From the NCBI GenBank assembly GCA_020848745.1, contig JADLHM010000119.1, positions 1 to 40,641 on the forward strand: DNA of 40,641 nt, given 5' to 3'. Both the position numbers and the translations under genes were made by a program. Under the pieces are notes generated by a model. The model ran no database searches and had not been told where the DNA came from. It worked only from the letters and a program-made list of their open reading frames with translations. Each line of letters opens with the position of its first letter. Position 1 is the first letter of the stretch. Positions 23,662-31,667 of this stretch are shown here, piece by piece. The stretch comes from Deltaproteobacteria bacterium (GTDB taxonomy: Bacteria; Desulfobacterota; Binatia; UTPRO1).

Positions 23662-24915
23662 ATGACGTACGACTACAAGGTGCTGGCCGGCCCCGTCTTC
23701 TTCCTGCTGATCGGGATGGAGGCCTGGCTCTCGCGGCGGCGCGGCTGGGGATACTACCGCCTGAACGACGCGGTCAGCGACGTCAGCACGAGCATGCTGA
23801 TGCAGCTCGTGATGTTGCTCTCACGGGGCGCGGTCGTGGCGGGATATTTCGTGATCCACGCGCACTTCCGCATCGTCGACCTCCCGGCGGATCGGGCCTG
23901 GACCTGGATCGCGTGCTTTCTCGGGGTCGACTTCGGCTACTACTGGTTCCACCGCTCGAGTCACGAGATCAACTTCCTGTGGGCGGCGCACGTGGTGCAC
24001 CACCAGAGCGAGGACTACAATCTCGCCGTCGCCCTCCGGCAGAGCACGCTGCAGCCCTTTTTCGGCGCCGTCTTCTACTGGCCGCTCGCGCTGCTCGGCT
24101 TCCCGCCCGTCGTCTTCCTGGCCTGCGCGTCCTTCAACACCATCTATCAGTTCTGGCTCCACACCCAGGCCATCGGGACGCTCGGGCCGCTCGAAGCCGT
24201 CCTGGTGACGCCGTCGCATCACCGCGTGCACCACGCGCGGAACCCGCGCTACATCGACCGGAACCACGGCGGGACGTTCATCGTCTGGGATCGGCTGTTC
24301 GGCACGTTCGAGCGGGAGCGGGAAGCGGTCGTCTACGGGATCACGAAGCCGCTCGCGAGCTGGAATCCGCTCTGGGCGAATCTCCACTACTGGGCGGAGC
24401 TCTGCCGGACGGCCCGGCGGACACCGCATCCGCTCGACAAGCTCCGGACCTTCCTGAAGCCCCCCGGCTGGTTTCCCGCGGATCAGGGCGGCTTCCGGCC
24501 CCCGCCTCCGGTGCCCGACGCGCCGGTGAAGTTCGATTGCCCCTATGCTCCGGCGCTCGGGCGCTACGCGCTCGTCCAGTTCGTGCTGCTCGTCGGCGCC
24601 ACCGTCGTGCTGAGCTTCTGCGCGGGCATGTACGAGCTCGGCGCCGGGCTCGCGGCGATCGGCGTCGTCGGGTGGGGCTTCGTGAACCTCGGAGGGCTCT
24701 TCGATGGGCGCGCGTGGGCCCGGCGCTCCGAAGCCGTGCGCGTCGTCACGGCGCCCGCCGTGGCGCTGCTCGTGCTCTCGGGCGCCGTTGCCTGGGCGAG
24801 CGCCGTGGTCCTGTTCCTCGGCGTGCCGTTCTTCTTCCTGGTATCGCGCGCCGGCAGCCGCGGCGCGCCCGCGCCCGAGTGGGGCATCGAGGCCGTGAGC
24901 GGGAGGAGCCGATGA
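23662..24915 (+). CDS. Membrane diiron fatty acid hydroxylase/sterol desaturase family protein
   Basis: A 417-residue integral membrane protein. Transmembrane stretches at about 8-20, 45-65 and 80-95 precede the histidine clusters: H97 and H101 (HRSSH), H110 with H113/H114 (HVVHH), H167, and H186/H187 with H190/H191 (HHRVHH). These bind two irons in enzymes that hydroxylate or desaturate sterols, fatty acids, carotenoids or alkylglycerols with O2. An extra C-terminal section of about 110 residues with three more hydrophobic helices (about 300-400) resembles alkylglycerol monooxygenase-like proteins. Inside this operon it probably performs the first oxygenation of a hydrophobic substrate. 3-nt gap from the ligase, 4-nt overlap with the dehydrogenase. 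Confidence 0.88.
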   Translation: MTYDYKVLAGPVFFLLIGMEAWLSRRRGWGYYRLNDAVSDVSTSMLMQLVMLLSRGAVVAGYFVIHAHFRIVDLPADRAWTWIACFLGVDFGYYWFHRSSHEINFLWAAHVVHHQSEDYNLAVALRQSTLQPFFGAVFYWPLALLGFPPVVFLACASFNTIYQFWLHTQAIGTLGPLEAVLVTPSHHRVHHARNPRYIDRNHGGTFIVWDRLFGTFEREREAVVYGITKPLASWNPLWANLHYWAELCRTARRTPHPLDKLRTFLKPPGWFPADQGGFRPPPPVPDAPVKFDCPYAPALGRYALVQFVLLVGATVVLSFCAGMYELGAGLAAIGVVGWGFVNLGGLFDGRAWARRSEAVRVVTAPAVALLVLSGAVAWASAVVLFLGVPFFFLVSRAGSRGAPAPEWGIEAVSGRSR

Positions 24916-25952
24916 AGGGCGTTCGCCTCCATCCGGGATCGTCGGTGCGGGTCGAGGAGCTGCCGGAGCCGGCGCTCGGGTCCGGTCAGGTCCGTATCGC
25001 GGTACGAGCGGCCGGTGTGTGCGGCACCGATCTGCACGCCGCGCACGGTCGCCTTCCCGTGCCGGCGCTGCCGGTGATCATGGGACACGAGGGGGCGGGT
25101 GTCGTCGAGCGGCTCGGTGCGGGCGTTTCGGGCGTCGCCGTCGGCGATCGTGTCCTGTTGCTGCCGAGCGAGACCTGCGGCGCGTGTCCGGCCTGCGAAG
25201 CGGGGCACCTCGGCCTGTGCGCGGGGGCGCGCATCCTCGGCATGGCGCGCGACGGCACCTTCGCGGAGCAGATCGCCGTGCCCGTGTCGTGCGTGTGTCC
25301 GCTCCCCGACGCCATTGCGTTCGAGCACGGCGCCATCCTGGCGGACGCGGTCGCCACGGCCTACCACGCCGCCGCCACGCGCGCGGCCATCACGGGCGGC
25401 GAGCGGGTGGCGGTGATCGGCTGCGGTGGCGTCGGGTATCATGTGATCCTGCTGGCGCGGCTGCTCGGCGCGCGGACGATCGTCGCGGTCGATGCCAGCG
25501 CGGGCGCTCGTCGCCGCGCCGAGGCCGCCGGCGCCGACGCCATCGTGGACCCGTCCGCTGCCGAGGCTCGCAAGGCCATCCGTCGCGCCGCGGGCGGCGA
25601 AGGCCCCGACCTCGTGATCGAGTACGCGGGGAAGAAGGAATCGGTCGAGCTGGCGATGGCGTCCGTGGCGCGGGGCGGGCGGGTGATCGTCGGCGGCGTA
25701 GGGATGGAGTCGCCGACGCTCGGTCCCCTGGTTTCCTTCGTCGGGCGCGAGATCGGCGTGCTGGGCTCGATGGGCTATACGCGCGCCGAGCTCGCGCGCG
25801 TGGTGGAGCTCGCGGCGTCGGGCCGGCTCGACCTCTCCGGCTCGATCACCGCCCGCTACCCGCTCGAGCGAGCGGTCGAGGCGCTCGCCGACCTGGCGAG
25901 CGGACGGGGCGATCCGGTGCGCCTCGTGCTCCTTCCCGGAGCGTCGGCGTGA
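24912..25952 (+). CDS. Zinc-dependent alcohol dehydrogenase (MDR family), first of two
   Basis: A 346-residue medium-chain dehydrogenase. The catalytic zinc site is C37 (GVCGTD), H59 and E60 (GHEGAG). The structural zinc cysteines are C89, C92, C95 and C103. The nucleotide motif GCGGVGYHV (from about 170) and an acidic residue after VAVDAS suggest NAD. It oxidises an alcohol, substrate unknown. ATG in the preceding stop (ATGA), with GGGAGGAG about 4 nt upstream. It is followed by a second, divergent MDR gene with the same overlap; the pair may take an alcohol through aldehyde or oxidise two different hydroxyls. Confidence 0.92.
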   Translation: MKGVRLHPGSSVRVEELPEPALGSGQVRIAVRAAGVCGTDLHAAHGRLPVPALPVIMGHEGAGVVERLGAGVSGVAVGDRVLLLPSETCGACPACEAGHLGLCAGARILGMARDGTFAEQIAVPVSCVCPLPDAIAFEHGAILADAVATAYHAAATRAAITGGERVAVIGCGGVGYHVILLARLLGARTIVAVDASAGARRRAEAAGADAIVDPSAAEARKAIRRAAGGEGPDLVIEYAGKKESVELAMASVARGGRVIVGGVGMESPTLGPLVSFVGREIGVLGSMGYTRAELARVVELAASGRLDLSGSITARYPLERAVEALADLASGRGDPVRLVLLPGASA

Positions 25953-27049
25953 GTGCGGGCTTGCGAACGCGCGCGGCGGTCGCGTTCGCGTGCGGCGAGC
26001 CTTTGCGCATCGAGGAGGTCACCGTCCGCGATCCGGGGCCGGGCGAGGTGCGGGTCCGCGTCGCCGCCTGCGGCGTCTGCGCCAGCGACCTGCACGTGTG
26101 GCGCACCGGCGAGGGCATCGGATTTCCCGCCGTCCTCGGTCACGAGGCCTCCGGGGTGGTGGAAGCGGTCGGCGCCGGCGTCACCGAGGTCGCGCAGGGA
26201 CAGGCCGTGGTGCTCGCCTGGATTCCCCGCTGCGGGAGGTGTCGCGCCTGCCGCGTGGGCCGCGCGCATCTGTGCGCCGGCATGCGAACCAATGCCGATG
26301 ACGGGTCGCTCGCGCTCGGCGGGGCGCCCCTCGGCCGCTACATGGGTGTTTCCGGATTGTCGGAGCACGTGGTGGTCCACGAGCGCGCGGCGATCCCGGT
26401 GCCCGAGGGACTGCCGTTGCGCTCCGTCTGCCTCGTCGGCTGCGGGGTGACGACCGGTTTTGGGGCGGCCGTCATCACGGGCGCGACGCGCTTCGGCGAG
26501 AGCGTCGCCGTCTTCGGGTGCGGGGCCGTCGGGCTCGCGGCCGTGCAGGGCGCGCGCATCGTCGGCGCGGCCACGATCATCGCCGTGGATCCGAATCGCG
26601 CGCGCCGGGAGCTCGCCGGGCGGCTCGGGGCCACGCACCTCGTTTCCCCCGAGGACGGCGCCGCGGTCACGGCGATCCATGCGCTCACCGACGGGGGCGT
26701 CGATCTCGCGATCGAGGCGGCCGGCAGCGCGTCCGTCGTTCGTCAGGCGTTCGACGCGCTCGCGCCCGGCGGCCGCGCCGTCGCGGTCGGCCTCACGAGC
26801 TACGTCGAGGAGGTCTCCCTTCCCGTCATCTCGCTCCTGCTCGACAAGTCGCTCCACGGCTGCCTCCACGGCTCCGCTGATCCCGGACGCGACTTCCCGA
26901 AGCTCTTCGCGCTCGCCGCGCGCGGCGAGCTTCGGCTCGAGGAGATGGCGGGTCCGGACGTGCCGCTCGCGCGGGTGAACGATGCGTTCGCCGCGCTGGC
27001 CGGCGGCCGGGCGATCCGTCCCCGGATCGTGTTCGCGGAGGCGCCGTGA
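25949..27049 (+). CDS. Zinc-dependent alcohol dehydrogenase (MDR family), second of two
   Basis: A 366-residue enzyme with C44 (GVCASD), H65/E66 (GHEASG) for catalytic zinc and C95, C98, C101 and C109 for structural zinc. A longer loop after the structural lobe (about 110-132) and the GCGVTTGFGA motif resemble class III-like alcohol dehydrogenases, including mycofactocin or NDMA-dependent types. Rossmann motif GCGAVGLAAV (about 190), then VDPN, indicating NAD. GTG start overlapping the previous stop. It is the last gene of the rightward operon; a hairpin lies about 90 nt beyond its stop. Confidence 0.92.
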   Translation: MSAGLRTRAAVAFACGEPLRIEEVTVRDPGPGEVRVRVAACGVCASDLHVWRTGEGIGFPAVLGHEASGVVEAVGAGVTEVAQGQAVVLAWIPRCGRCRACRVGRAHLCAGMRTNADDGSLALGGAPLGRYMGVSGLSEHVVVHERAAIPVPEGLPLRSVCLVGCGVTTGFGAAVITGATRFGESVAVFGCGAVGLAAVQGARIVGAATIIAVDPNRARRELAGRLGATHLVSPEDGAAVTAIHALTDGGVDLAIEAAGSASVVRQAFDALAPGGRAVAVGLTSYVEEVSLPVISLLLDKSLHGCLHGSADPGRDFPKLFALAARGELRLEEMAGPDVPLARVNDAFAALAGGRAIRPRIVFAEAP

Positions 27050-27140
27050 GCACGGCAGAGGCGACGGCGCGAATGCTTTCGCGTGACCTGACGGTTCTGG
27101 GATCTTCTCGTGGTGCGCGCGGCCGGCGTTTCTCACCCAT

Positions 27141-27163
27141 CCGGGTCACGATCGCCGACCCGG
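27141..27163. terminator. Possible hairpin between converging operons
   Basis: CCGGGTC (27141-27147), a 9-nt loop, and GACCCGG (27157-27163) form a perfect 7-bp inverted repeat in the 116-bp gap between the alcohol dehydrogenase operon and the leftward riboflavin kinase gene, 2 nt from the latter's stop. It lacks a T-run, so it is a candidate bidirectional terminator on position alone. Confidence 0.35.
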
Positions 27164-27165
27164 GG

Positions 27166-27606
27166 TCACCGCTCCGGCGCGGCGCGCCCCGGAGATCGCC
27201 GTCGCGTCGGATCTCGCGGCATGTCGAGCCCATCGTTCTCGAAGTAGCGCCGCACCGCGGACAGGTCGGAAGCGATCTTGAGCCGCAGCAGGTCGAGCGA
27301 CTCGAGGCGCTCTTCGTCGGAAACCTTCTTCAGCAGTCGCACCCGAAGCTCATGTCCGTAGAGGTTCCCGTCGAAGTCGAACAGGTGCACCTCGAGCAGG
27401 GGCTGCGTGCCCCCGACCGAGGGGCGTACGCCGACGTGGGCGAGCGCTCGGTAGGCGCGGGCGGCGATCGTCGCGATCGCCGCCCAGGATCCGTAGAGCG
27501 ACGCGTCGCCATGCGGGAGCACGACGTTCGCGGTCGGCGCGCCGAGCAGGCGGCCGAGACGCCGCCCGTCGACCACGATGCCGCCCATTTCCATCGCCAC
27601 CGCCAT
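27166..27606 (-). CDS. Stand-alone riboflavin kinase domain protein
   Basis: A 146-residue protein matching only the C-terminal kinase half of RibF. It has GIVVDGRRLGRLLGAPTANV with the G-x-P-T-A-N phosphate/Mg motif (22-27), the VGVRPSVGG block (58-66), the catalytic Glu E72 in LEVHLFDFDGNLYG, and the LRVRLLKKVSDEERLESLDLL end. The FAD synthetase half is absent. Normal enzymes have GVYAV after the PTAN strand; here it is SLYGSWAAI, so the binding loop differs. Expected to convert riboflavin to FMN, or bind flavin as a sensor. It follows the TetR gene by 1 nt and stands beside genes for FAD and FMN enzymes. Confidence 0.82.
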   Translation of the reverse strand: MAVAMEMGGIVVDGRRLGRLLGAPTANVVLPHGDASLYGSWAAIATIAARAYRALAHVGVRPSVGGTQPLLEVHLFDFDGNLYGHELRVRLLKKVSDEERLESLDLLRLKIASDLSAVRRYFENDGLDMPRDPTRRRSPGRAAPER

Positions 27607-27607
27607 C

Positions 27608-28243
27608 TCAATCGTCCGGGTGCAGGAGCCCCTGCAGGAAGAGGCTCTCCGTCTGCCGGATCGCGTCGGTGAGCGTCACGTCGACGCCGACCAGAAACTT
27701 CGCGTCGGTGACTGCGCGATAGGCGGCCACCAGAGCCCGCGCGGCGACGCCCGCATGCACTTTGCGAAAGGCTTTCGCCCGGACCCCGTCCGCGAGGATC
27801 TTCTCGAGCTGCCGCACGCGCGACTCCTGATGGGCGGCGAGGCGGTTGCGGGCGGCGGGCAACCCCGCGATGTCGGCGAAGAAGGCGGCGCTCGCGCCGC
27901 GCAGCTCGGCGATTCCGGGCTCGATGAACGCGGTCGCCTTCTCCTCGTAGGATGCGGCCTCGGCCGCCGCGACCCGCCCGGCCGCGTCGATGCGCCGCAA
28001 GAGCCGGTCGAGGACGAGCGCGAAGAGGTCGTGCTTGCTGGCGGCGAGCTCGTAGAGGCTCCGCCGCGAGCAGCGCAGGCGGGTGGCCAGCTCGCCGATC
28101 GTCATCCTCCGGAATCCCTCACGAAGGAAGATCTCCTCGAGGCCGCCGAGCAGCTCGTCGGCGCGCGCGCCGGCGCCCGAGGCGGGACCATCTTCCGATT
28201 CGGCACGAAGACCCGGAGAAGAACGTTGACGCCCGATGCTCAT
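27608..28243 (-). CDS. TetR/AcrR-family transcriptional regulator of the second catabolic operon
   Basis: A 211-residue regulator. After a variable Gly/Ser-rich start, the DNA-binding domain spans about 28-75, with EIFLREGFRRMTIGELATRL and the recognition helix CSRRSLYELAASKHDLF. The ligand domain follows. A TTG further upstream (28264) is in frame, but it lies inside the TGGTAC operator-like repeat, so the ATG at 28243 is preferred. Divergent from an acyl-CoA dehydrogenase gene and followed 1 nt later by the riboflavin kinase gene, it probably controls both arms. Confidence 0.87.
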   Translation of the reverse strand: MSIGRQRSSPGLRAESEDGPASGAGARADELLGGLEEIFLREGFRRMTIGELATRLRCSRRSLYELAASKHDLFALVLDRLLRRIDAAGRVAAAEAASYEEKATAFIEPGIAELRGASAAFFADIAGLPAARNRLAAHQESRVRQLEKILADGVRAKAFRKVHAGVAARALVAAYRAVTDAKFLVGVDVTLTDAIRQTESLFLQGLLHPDD

Positions 28244-28246
28244 GGG

Positions 28247-28283
28247 TGGTACTAGCGGTACCAAATTAAAATCTTTGGTACCA
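28247..28283. promoter_or_regulatory. TetR operator and overlapping divergent -10 boxes
   Basis: TGGTAC (28247-28252), spacer TAGCG, GTACCA (28258-28263) is a perfect 6-bp inverted repeat, and a fused copy TGGTACCA lies at 28276-28283. Between them is the only A+T-rich patch, containing TTTAAT on the minus strand (28270-28265) and TAAAAT on the plus strand (28267-28272), each five of six matches to a -10 box. No convincing -35 was found for either. The layout predicts that a dimeric repressor bound at the two sites blocks both promoters. Confidence 0.6.
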
Positions 28284-28323
28284 GGACTCTTCGACGGCCG
28301 GCTCTGGCCGATGAGGGTGGACC

Positions 28324-29541
28324 ATGCTCGATCATGACCTCGATTTGGACCTGACCGAGGACGAACGATCCGTTCGTCGGCTCGTGCATCGCTTCGCCGC
28401 GGACGTGATGCGACCGGCCGGCCGCGAGCTCGATCTGCTCGACAGCGAGGATGTCATCGAGCACGGGTCCGTTCTCTGGGACGTGCATCGGCGATGGGAT
28501 GCCCTCGGCGTGAGGCTGCTCTCCGGCGAGTCCACCGGCATGAGCCCGGCCTCGATCGCACGGCTCTCCTGCATCGTCAACGAGGAACTCGGGTGGGGAG
28601 ACTCGGGACTCGCGGTCAGCATCGGCGCCGCCGAGTTCCCGGCCATGCTGGCGCGCGCCACGCAGAACCCCGAGCTGATGGAGGCATTTCCCACCGGCAG
28701 CCTCGGGTGCTGGGCCATCACCGAACCCGACCACGGTAGCGACGAGCTCGACTGGAGCGCGGACGACGAACGACCGGTCCTGAAACGGCCGAATTGCGTC
28801 GCGGAGCGCTGCGGCGACGACTACGTGATCCGCGGCCAGAAGGCTGCGTGGGTCTCCAACGGCACCATCGCGTCGTCCGCCGCGCTGTATACGGCGGTCG
28901 ATGAAGGGGACGGGATCCGCGGCTGCGGGGTCGTGCTCGTCGACCTCTCCTCGCCCGGCGTCTCGCGCGGCAAGCCCCTCGAGAAGATCGGACAGCGGCC
29001 GCTTCCCCAGGGGGAGATCTTCTTTGACGACGTGCGCGTGCCCGCGCGCAATCTCGTCGTGCCGCCGGCGGCGTATCCCATGATGCTCGAGCTCACGCTG
29101 TGCACGGCCAACGGCTTCATGGGCGCGACGTTCGCCGGCGTGGCGCGCGCGGCGTTCGAGCACGCCGTTGCCTACGCCAAGGAGCGCATCCAGGGCGGCG
29201 TGCCCATCATCGCGCACCAGTCGGTGCGCGCGAGCCTCTTCGAGATGTTCCGCAAGGTCGAGGCCGCGCGCGCGCTCAGCCGCCGCGTCGTCCTCTACAA
29301 CACCGTGCAGTCGCCGATGTTCGGCGGTAGCGGCACGCCCGCCGTCGAGTTCGCCATCGCATCGAAGGTGACGTCGACCCAGACCGCGTTCGAGGTGGCG
29401 AGCCAGGCCATCCAGATCTTCGGCGGCAACGGTCTGAGCCGCGAATACCCGGTGGAGAAGCTGATGCGCGACGCGCGAGCGTCGATGATCGAGGACGGCG
29501 TGAACGAGGTGCTCGGCCTGCACGCCGCCGGGAAGTTCTGA
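28324..29541 (+). CDS. Acyl-CoA dehydrogenase with Asp at the canonical base position
   Basis: A 405-residue acyl-CoA dehydrogenase-family flavoprotein. The middle domain shows AITEPDHGSDEL and GQKAAWVSNGT; the C-terminal domain shows QIFGGNGLSREYPVEKLMRD. The base motif reads IEDGVNEVL, so the position normally held by Glu (before Gly) is Asp, preceded by a Glu. It is among the more divergent family members here and may be slower, act on a different substrate, or use the neighbouring Glu. It is the first gene of the rightward arm, with a GAGGGTGG ribosome site just before the ATG and a leader after the TGGTAC boxes. Confidence 0.88.
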   Translation: MLDHDLDLDLTEDERSVRRLVHRFAADVMRPAGRELDLLDSEDVIEHGSVLWDVHRRWDALGVRLLSGESTGMSPASIARLSCIVNEELGWGDSGLAVSIGAAEFPAMLARATQNPELMEAFPTGSLGCWAITEPDHGSDELDWSADDERPVLKRPNCVAERCGDDYVIRGQKAAWVSNGTIASSAALYTAVDEGDGIRGCGVVLVDLSSPGVSRGKPLEKIGQRPLPQGEIFFDDVRVPARNLVVPPAAYPMMLELTLCTANGFMGATFAGVARAAFEHAVAYAKERIQGGVPIIAHQSVRASLFEMFRKVEAARALSRRVVLYNTVQSPMFGGSGTPAVEFAIASKVTSTQTAFEVASQAIQIFGGNGLSREYPVEKLMRDARASMIEDGVNEVLGLHAAGKF

Positions 29542-29579
29542 GCGCGACGCCGCCGCGATCGTCGCAACGGAGGAGGGTC

Positions 29580-30374
29580 ATGGAACTGAGGGAAGTCATC
29601 GGTCGCCGCCGCTCGATCCGTTTCGTTCGCCCATACCAGCCGGTCGAGCCCTGGAAGATCCAGATGATGCTGGAAGCCGCCCGCATCGCCTCGCACTGGG
29701 GCAACGTGCAAAGCCTGAACGCGGTGGTCGTCTGTCGCGACAGCGCGCCGCAGAGCACGCTCGATGCCCTTCAGGCGCCCGTTGCCGGATGGCAGATCCG
29801 CTTCGCGCCCGTCATCATCGTCTGGTACATCGACACGGCCGCCGTGGACGTGCAGAGCGATCGGTTGCGCGAGCTCGTCGACGTCGGCGCGCTCGGGTTC
29901 GGTCCGAAGGAGCAACGGCGCGAGGCGCTCGAGAAGCAGATCTTCCCGATCTTCGAGGGCATCCGCGAGGGGCTGAAGCAGCCCGGCCTCGGCGAGGTCG
30001 ACTGCGGGCAGGGCATCGCGCAGGCGACGCTCATGGCCTACGAGCTCGGACTCGGGACCTGCTGCCTCGGCACGCCCAACGGCGACGCCATCCGCGCCGG
30101 CCTCGGCATGCCGGAGAGCTGTCGCGTGCTGGTGCTGCAGACGGTCGGGTATCCGGCCGAGCACTGGGAAGCCGGCGGGCAGCGACCGCGCCGCCCCTTC
30201 GAGTCTCTCTTCCACCTGAACGAATACGGCAAGGCCTTCCCGCGTGACCCCGAAGTCGTCGAGACGCTGCGCCGCGACAAGATGTTCACGCGGCCCGCTC
30301 CGCTGCCGGGCCGTGAGGAGGAGCTCGCGTACCTGAAGCAGGCCATGGGTCTGAAGGGCACGGGGCTGCTCTGA
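29580..30374 (+). CDS. Nitroreductase-family FMN oxidoreductase
   Basis: A 264-residue protein of the nitroreductase fold: ELREVIGRRRSIRFVRPYQ (FMN phosphate contacts), then LEAARIASHWGNVQSLNAVVV, the GQGIAQATLMAYELGLGTCCLG helix, and VLVLQTVGYPAE. The family reduces quinones, nitro groups, enones or flavins with NAD(P)H. A C-terminal extension of about 45 residues follows. In this operon it may reduce an enoyl or nitro intermediate, but nothing shows the substrate. GGAGGAGGG precedes the ATG. Spacing is 38 nt from the dehydrogenase and 55 nt to the thiolase gene. Confidence 0.87.
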   Translation: MELREVIGRRRSIRFVRPYQPVEPWKIQMMLEAARIASHWGNVQSLNAVVVCRDSAPQSTLDALQAPVAGWQIRFAPVIIVWYIDTAAVDVQSDRLRELVDVGALGFGPKEQRREALEKQIFPIFEGIREGLKQPGLGEVDCGQGIAQATLMAYELGLGTCCLGTPNGDAIRAGLGMPESCRVLVLQTVGYPAEHWEAGGQRPRRPFESLFHLNEYGKAFPRDPEVVETLRRDKMFTRPAPLPGREEELAYLKQAMGLKGTGLL

Positions 30375-30429
30375 CGATGGAGCGGGAAGAACGCGCCGCC
30401 GCGAGGCAGAGCGGCAAAGGAATGAAACC

Positions 30430-31662
30430 ATGAAAACGAACGCGATCGTCGCCGGCGTCGGCATGACCACCTTCGGCAAGCACATGGACATGGGACTGAA
30501 GGCCCTCGGGGGTGAAGCCGTGGCGGCGGCGCTCGCCGACGCGGGCTTGACGGCCGCCGACCTCGAGGCCGCCTACGTCGGCAACGCCGCGGCCGGACTG
30601 ATCACCGGCCAGGAATCGATCCGCGGCGAAGTCGTGCTGCGCGCCATGGGCATCGGCCGCATTCCGGTCGTCAACGTGGAGAACGCCTGCGCGAGCGCGT
30701 CCACGGCGTTCCAGCAAGCCGCCGCCATGGTCACCGCGGGATTCTACGACGTGGTGCTCGCCCTCGGCGTGGAGAAGCTCTACCACGAGGACAAGAAGAA
30801 GACGTTCAGCGCCTTCACGGGCGCCGTCGACGTCGAAGCGCTCGCCGGCATCCTGGCGATGCTCGCCGCCGGGGCGAAGAAGGGCGGCGCCGAGAAGGCC
30901 TCCGAAGGCGCCGGCGAGAAGCGCTCGATGTTCATGGACATCTACGCGGCCGCGGCGCGGAGCCACATGGAGCGCTACGGCACCAAGGCCGAGCACTTCG
31001 CCGCCATTTCCTCGAAGAACTCGGTGCATGGCAGCATGAACCCGCGCGCGCAGTTCCGCGACGTGCTCACGGTGGAACAGGTGATGGCGGCGCCGATGGT
31101 CGCGGAGCCGCTGACCCGGCCGATGTGCTCGCCGATCGGCGACGGCGCCGCGGCCGCCATCCTCGTGAGCGAGCGCAAGGCCCGCGCGCTCGGGCTCACG
31201 TCCCCGGTGCGCGTGGTCGCAAGCGTGCTCGGCAGCGGCTGGGACCACGGCGTAGACGAGGACGGCCTCGCCGAGCTCTGCTCGAGCAACGCCTACGAGG
31301 AAGCCGGGGTGGGTCCCGCTGACATCGACGTGATCGAGCTGCACGACGCTTCGGCGCCCGCCGAGCTCATGACCTACGAGTACCTCGGCCTGTGCGCCAA
31401 GGGCGAAGGCGCGCGCCTTGTCGACGAGGGCGCGACGCGCCTCGGCGGCCGGCAACCGGTCAACACCTCGGGCGGGCTGCTGCGCAAGGGCCATCCGGTC
31501 GGCGCGACCGGCATCGCGCAGATCGTCGAGCTCACCGAGCAGCTCCAGGGACGCGCCGGCGCGCGTCAGGTCGAGGGCGCGCAGGTGGCCCTCGCCCACA
31601 ACGGCGGCGGCAACATCGGCATCGACGCCGCCGCGATGTGCGTCACCATCCTGAAGAGGTGA
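30430..31662 (+). CDS. Thiolase-family acyltransferase (SCP2-type) with nucleophilic Cys
   Basis: A 410-residue thiolase. The nucleophile is C87 in VENACASAS. The NTSGGLLRKGHPVGATG block carries the catalytic His. At the C-terminus the second Cys motif CGGG is NGGG, as in SCP2-like and some lipid-transfer thiolases, so the proton-shuttle residue is changed. Expected to cleave 3-ketoacyl-CoA with CoA or to catalyse a related acyl transfer. A Lys/Glu/Gly-rich insert (about 155-165) is unusual. No DUF35 gene lies beside it, unlike the Cys-less thiolase-like gene in the first locus. Confidence 0.88.
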   Translation: MKTNAIVAGVGMTTFGKHMDMGLKALGGEAVAAALADAGLTAADLEAAYVGNAAAGLITGQESIRGEVVLRAMGIGRIPVVNVENACASASTAFQQAAAMVTAGFYDVVLALGVEKLYHEDKKKTFSAFTGAVDVEALAGILAMLAAGAKKGGAEKASEGAGEKRSMFMDIYAAAARSHMERYGTKAEHFAAISSKNSVHGSMNPRAQFRDVLTVEQVMAAPMVAEPLTRPMCSPIGDGAAAAILVSERKARALGLTSPVRVVASVLGSGWDHGVDEDGLAELCSSNAYEEAGVGPADIDVIELHDASAPAELMTYEYLGLCAKGEGARLVDEGATRLGGRQPVNTSGGLLRKGHPVGATGIAQIVELTEQLQGRAGARQVEGAQVALAHNGGGNIGIDAAAMCVTILKR

Positions 31663-31667
31663 CCGCC

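Noticed and set aside
21801-25952. A 1383-codon plus-strand open frame across the lyase, ligase, hydroxylase and dehydrogenase genes
   Set aside because: Only its last 346 codons (from 24912) show family motifs. The rest is Arg/Ala/Gly-rich shadow translation of verified genes in other frames, as expected at this GC content.
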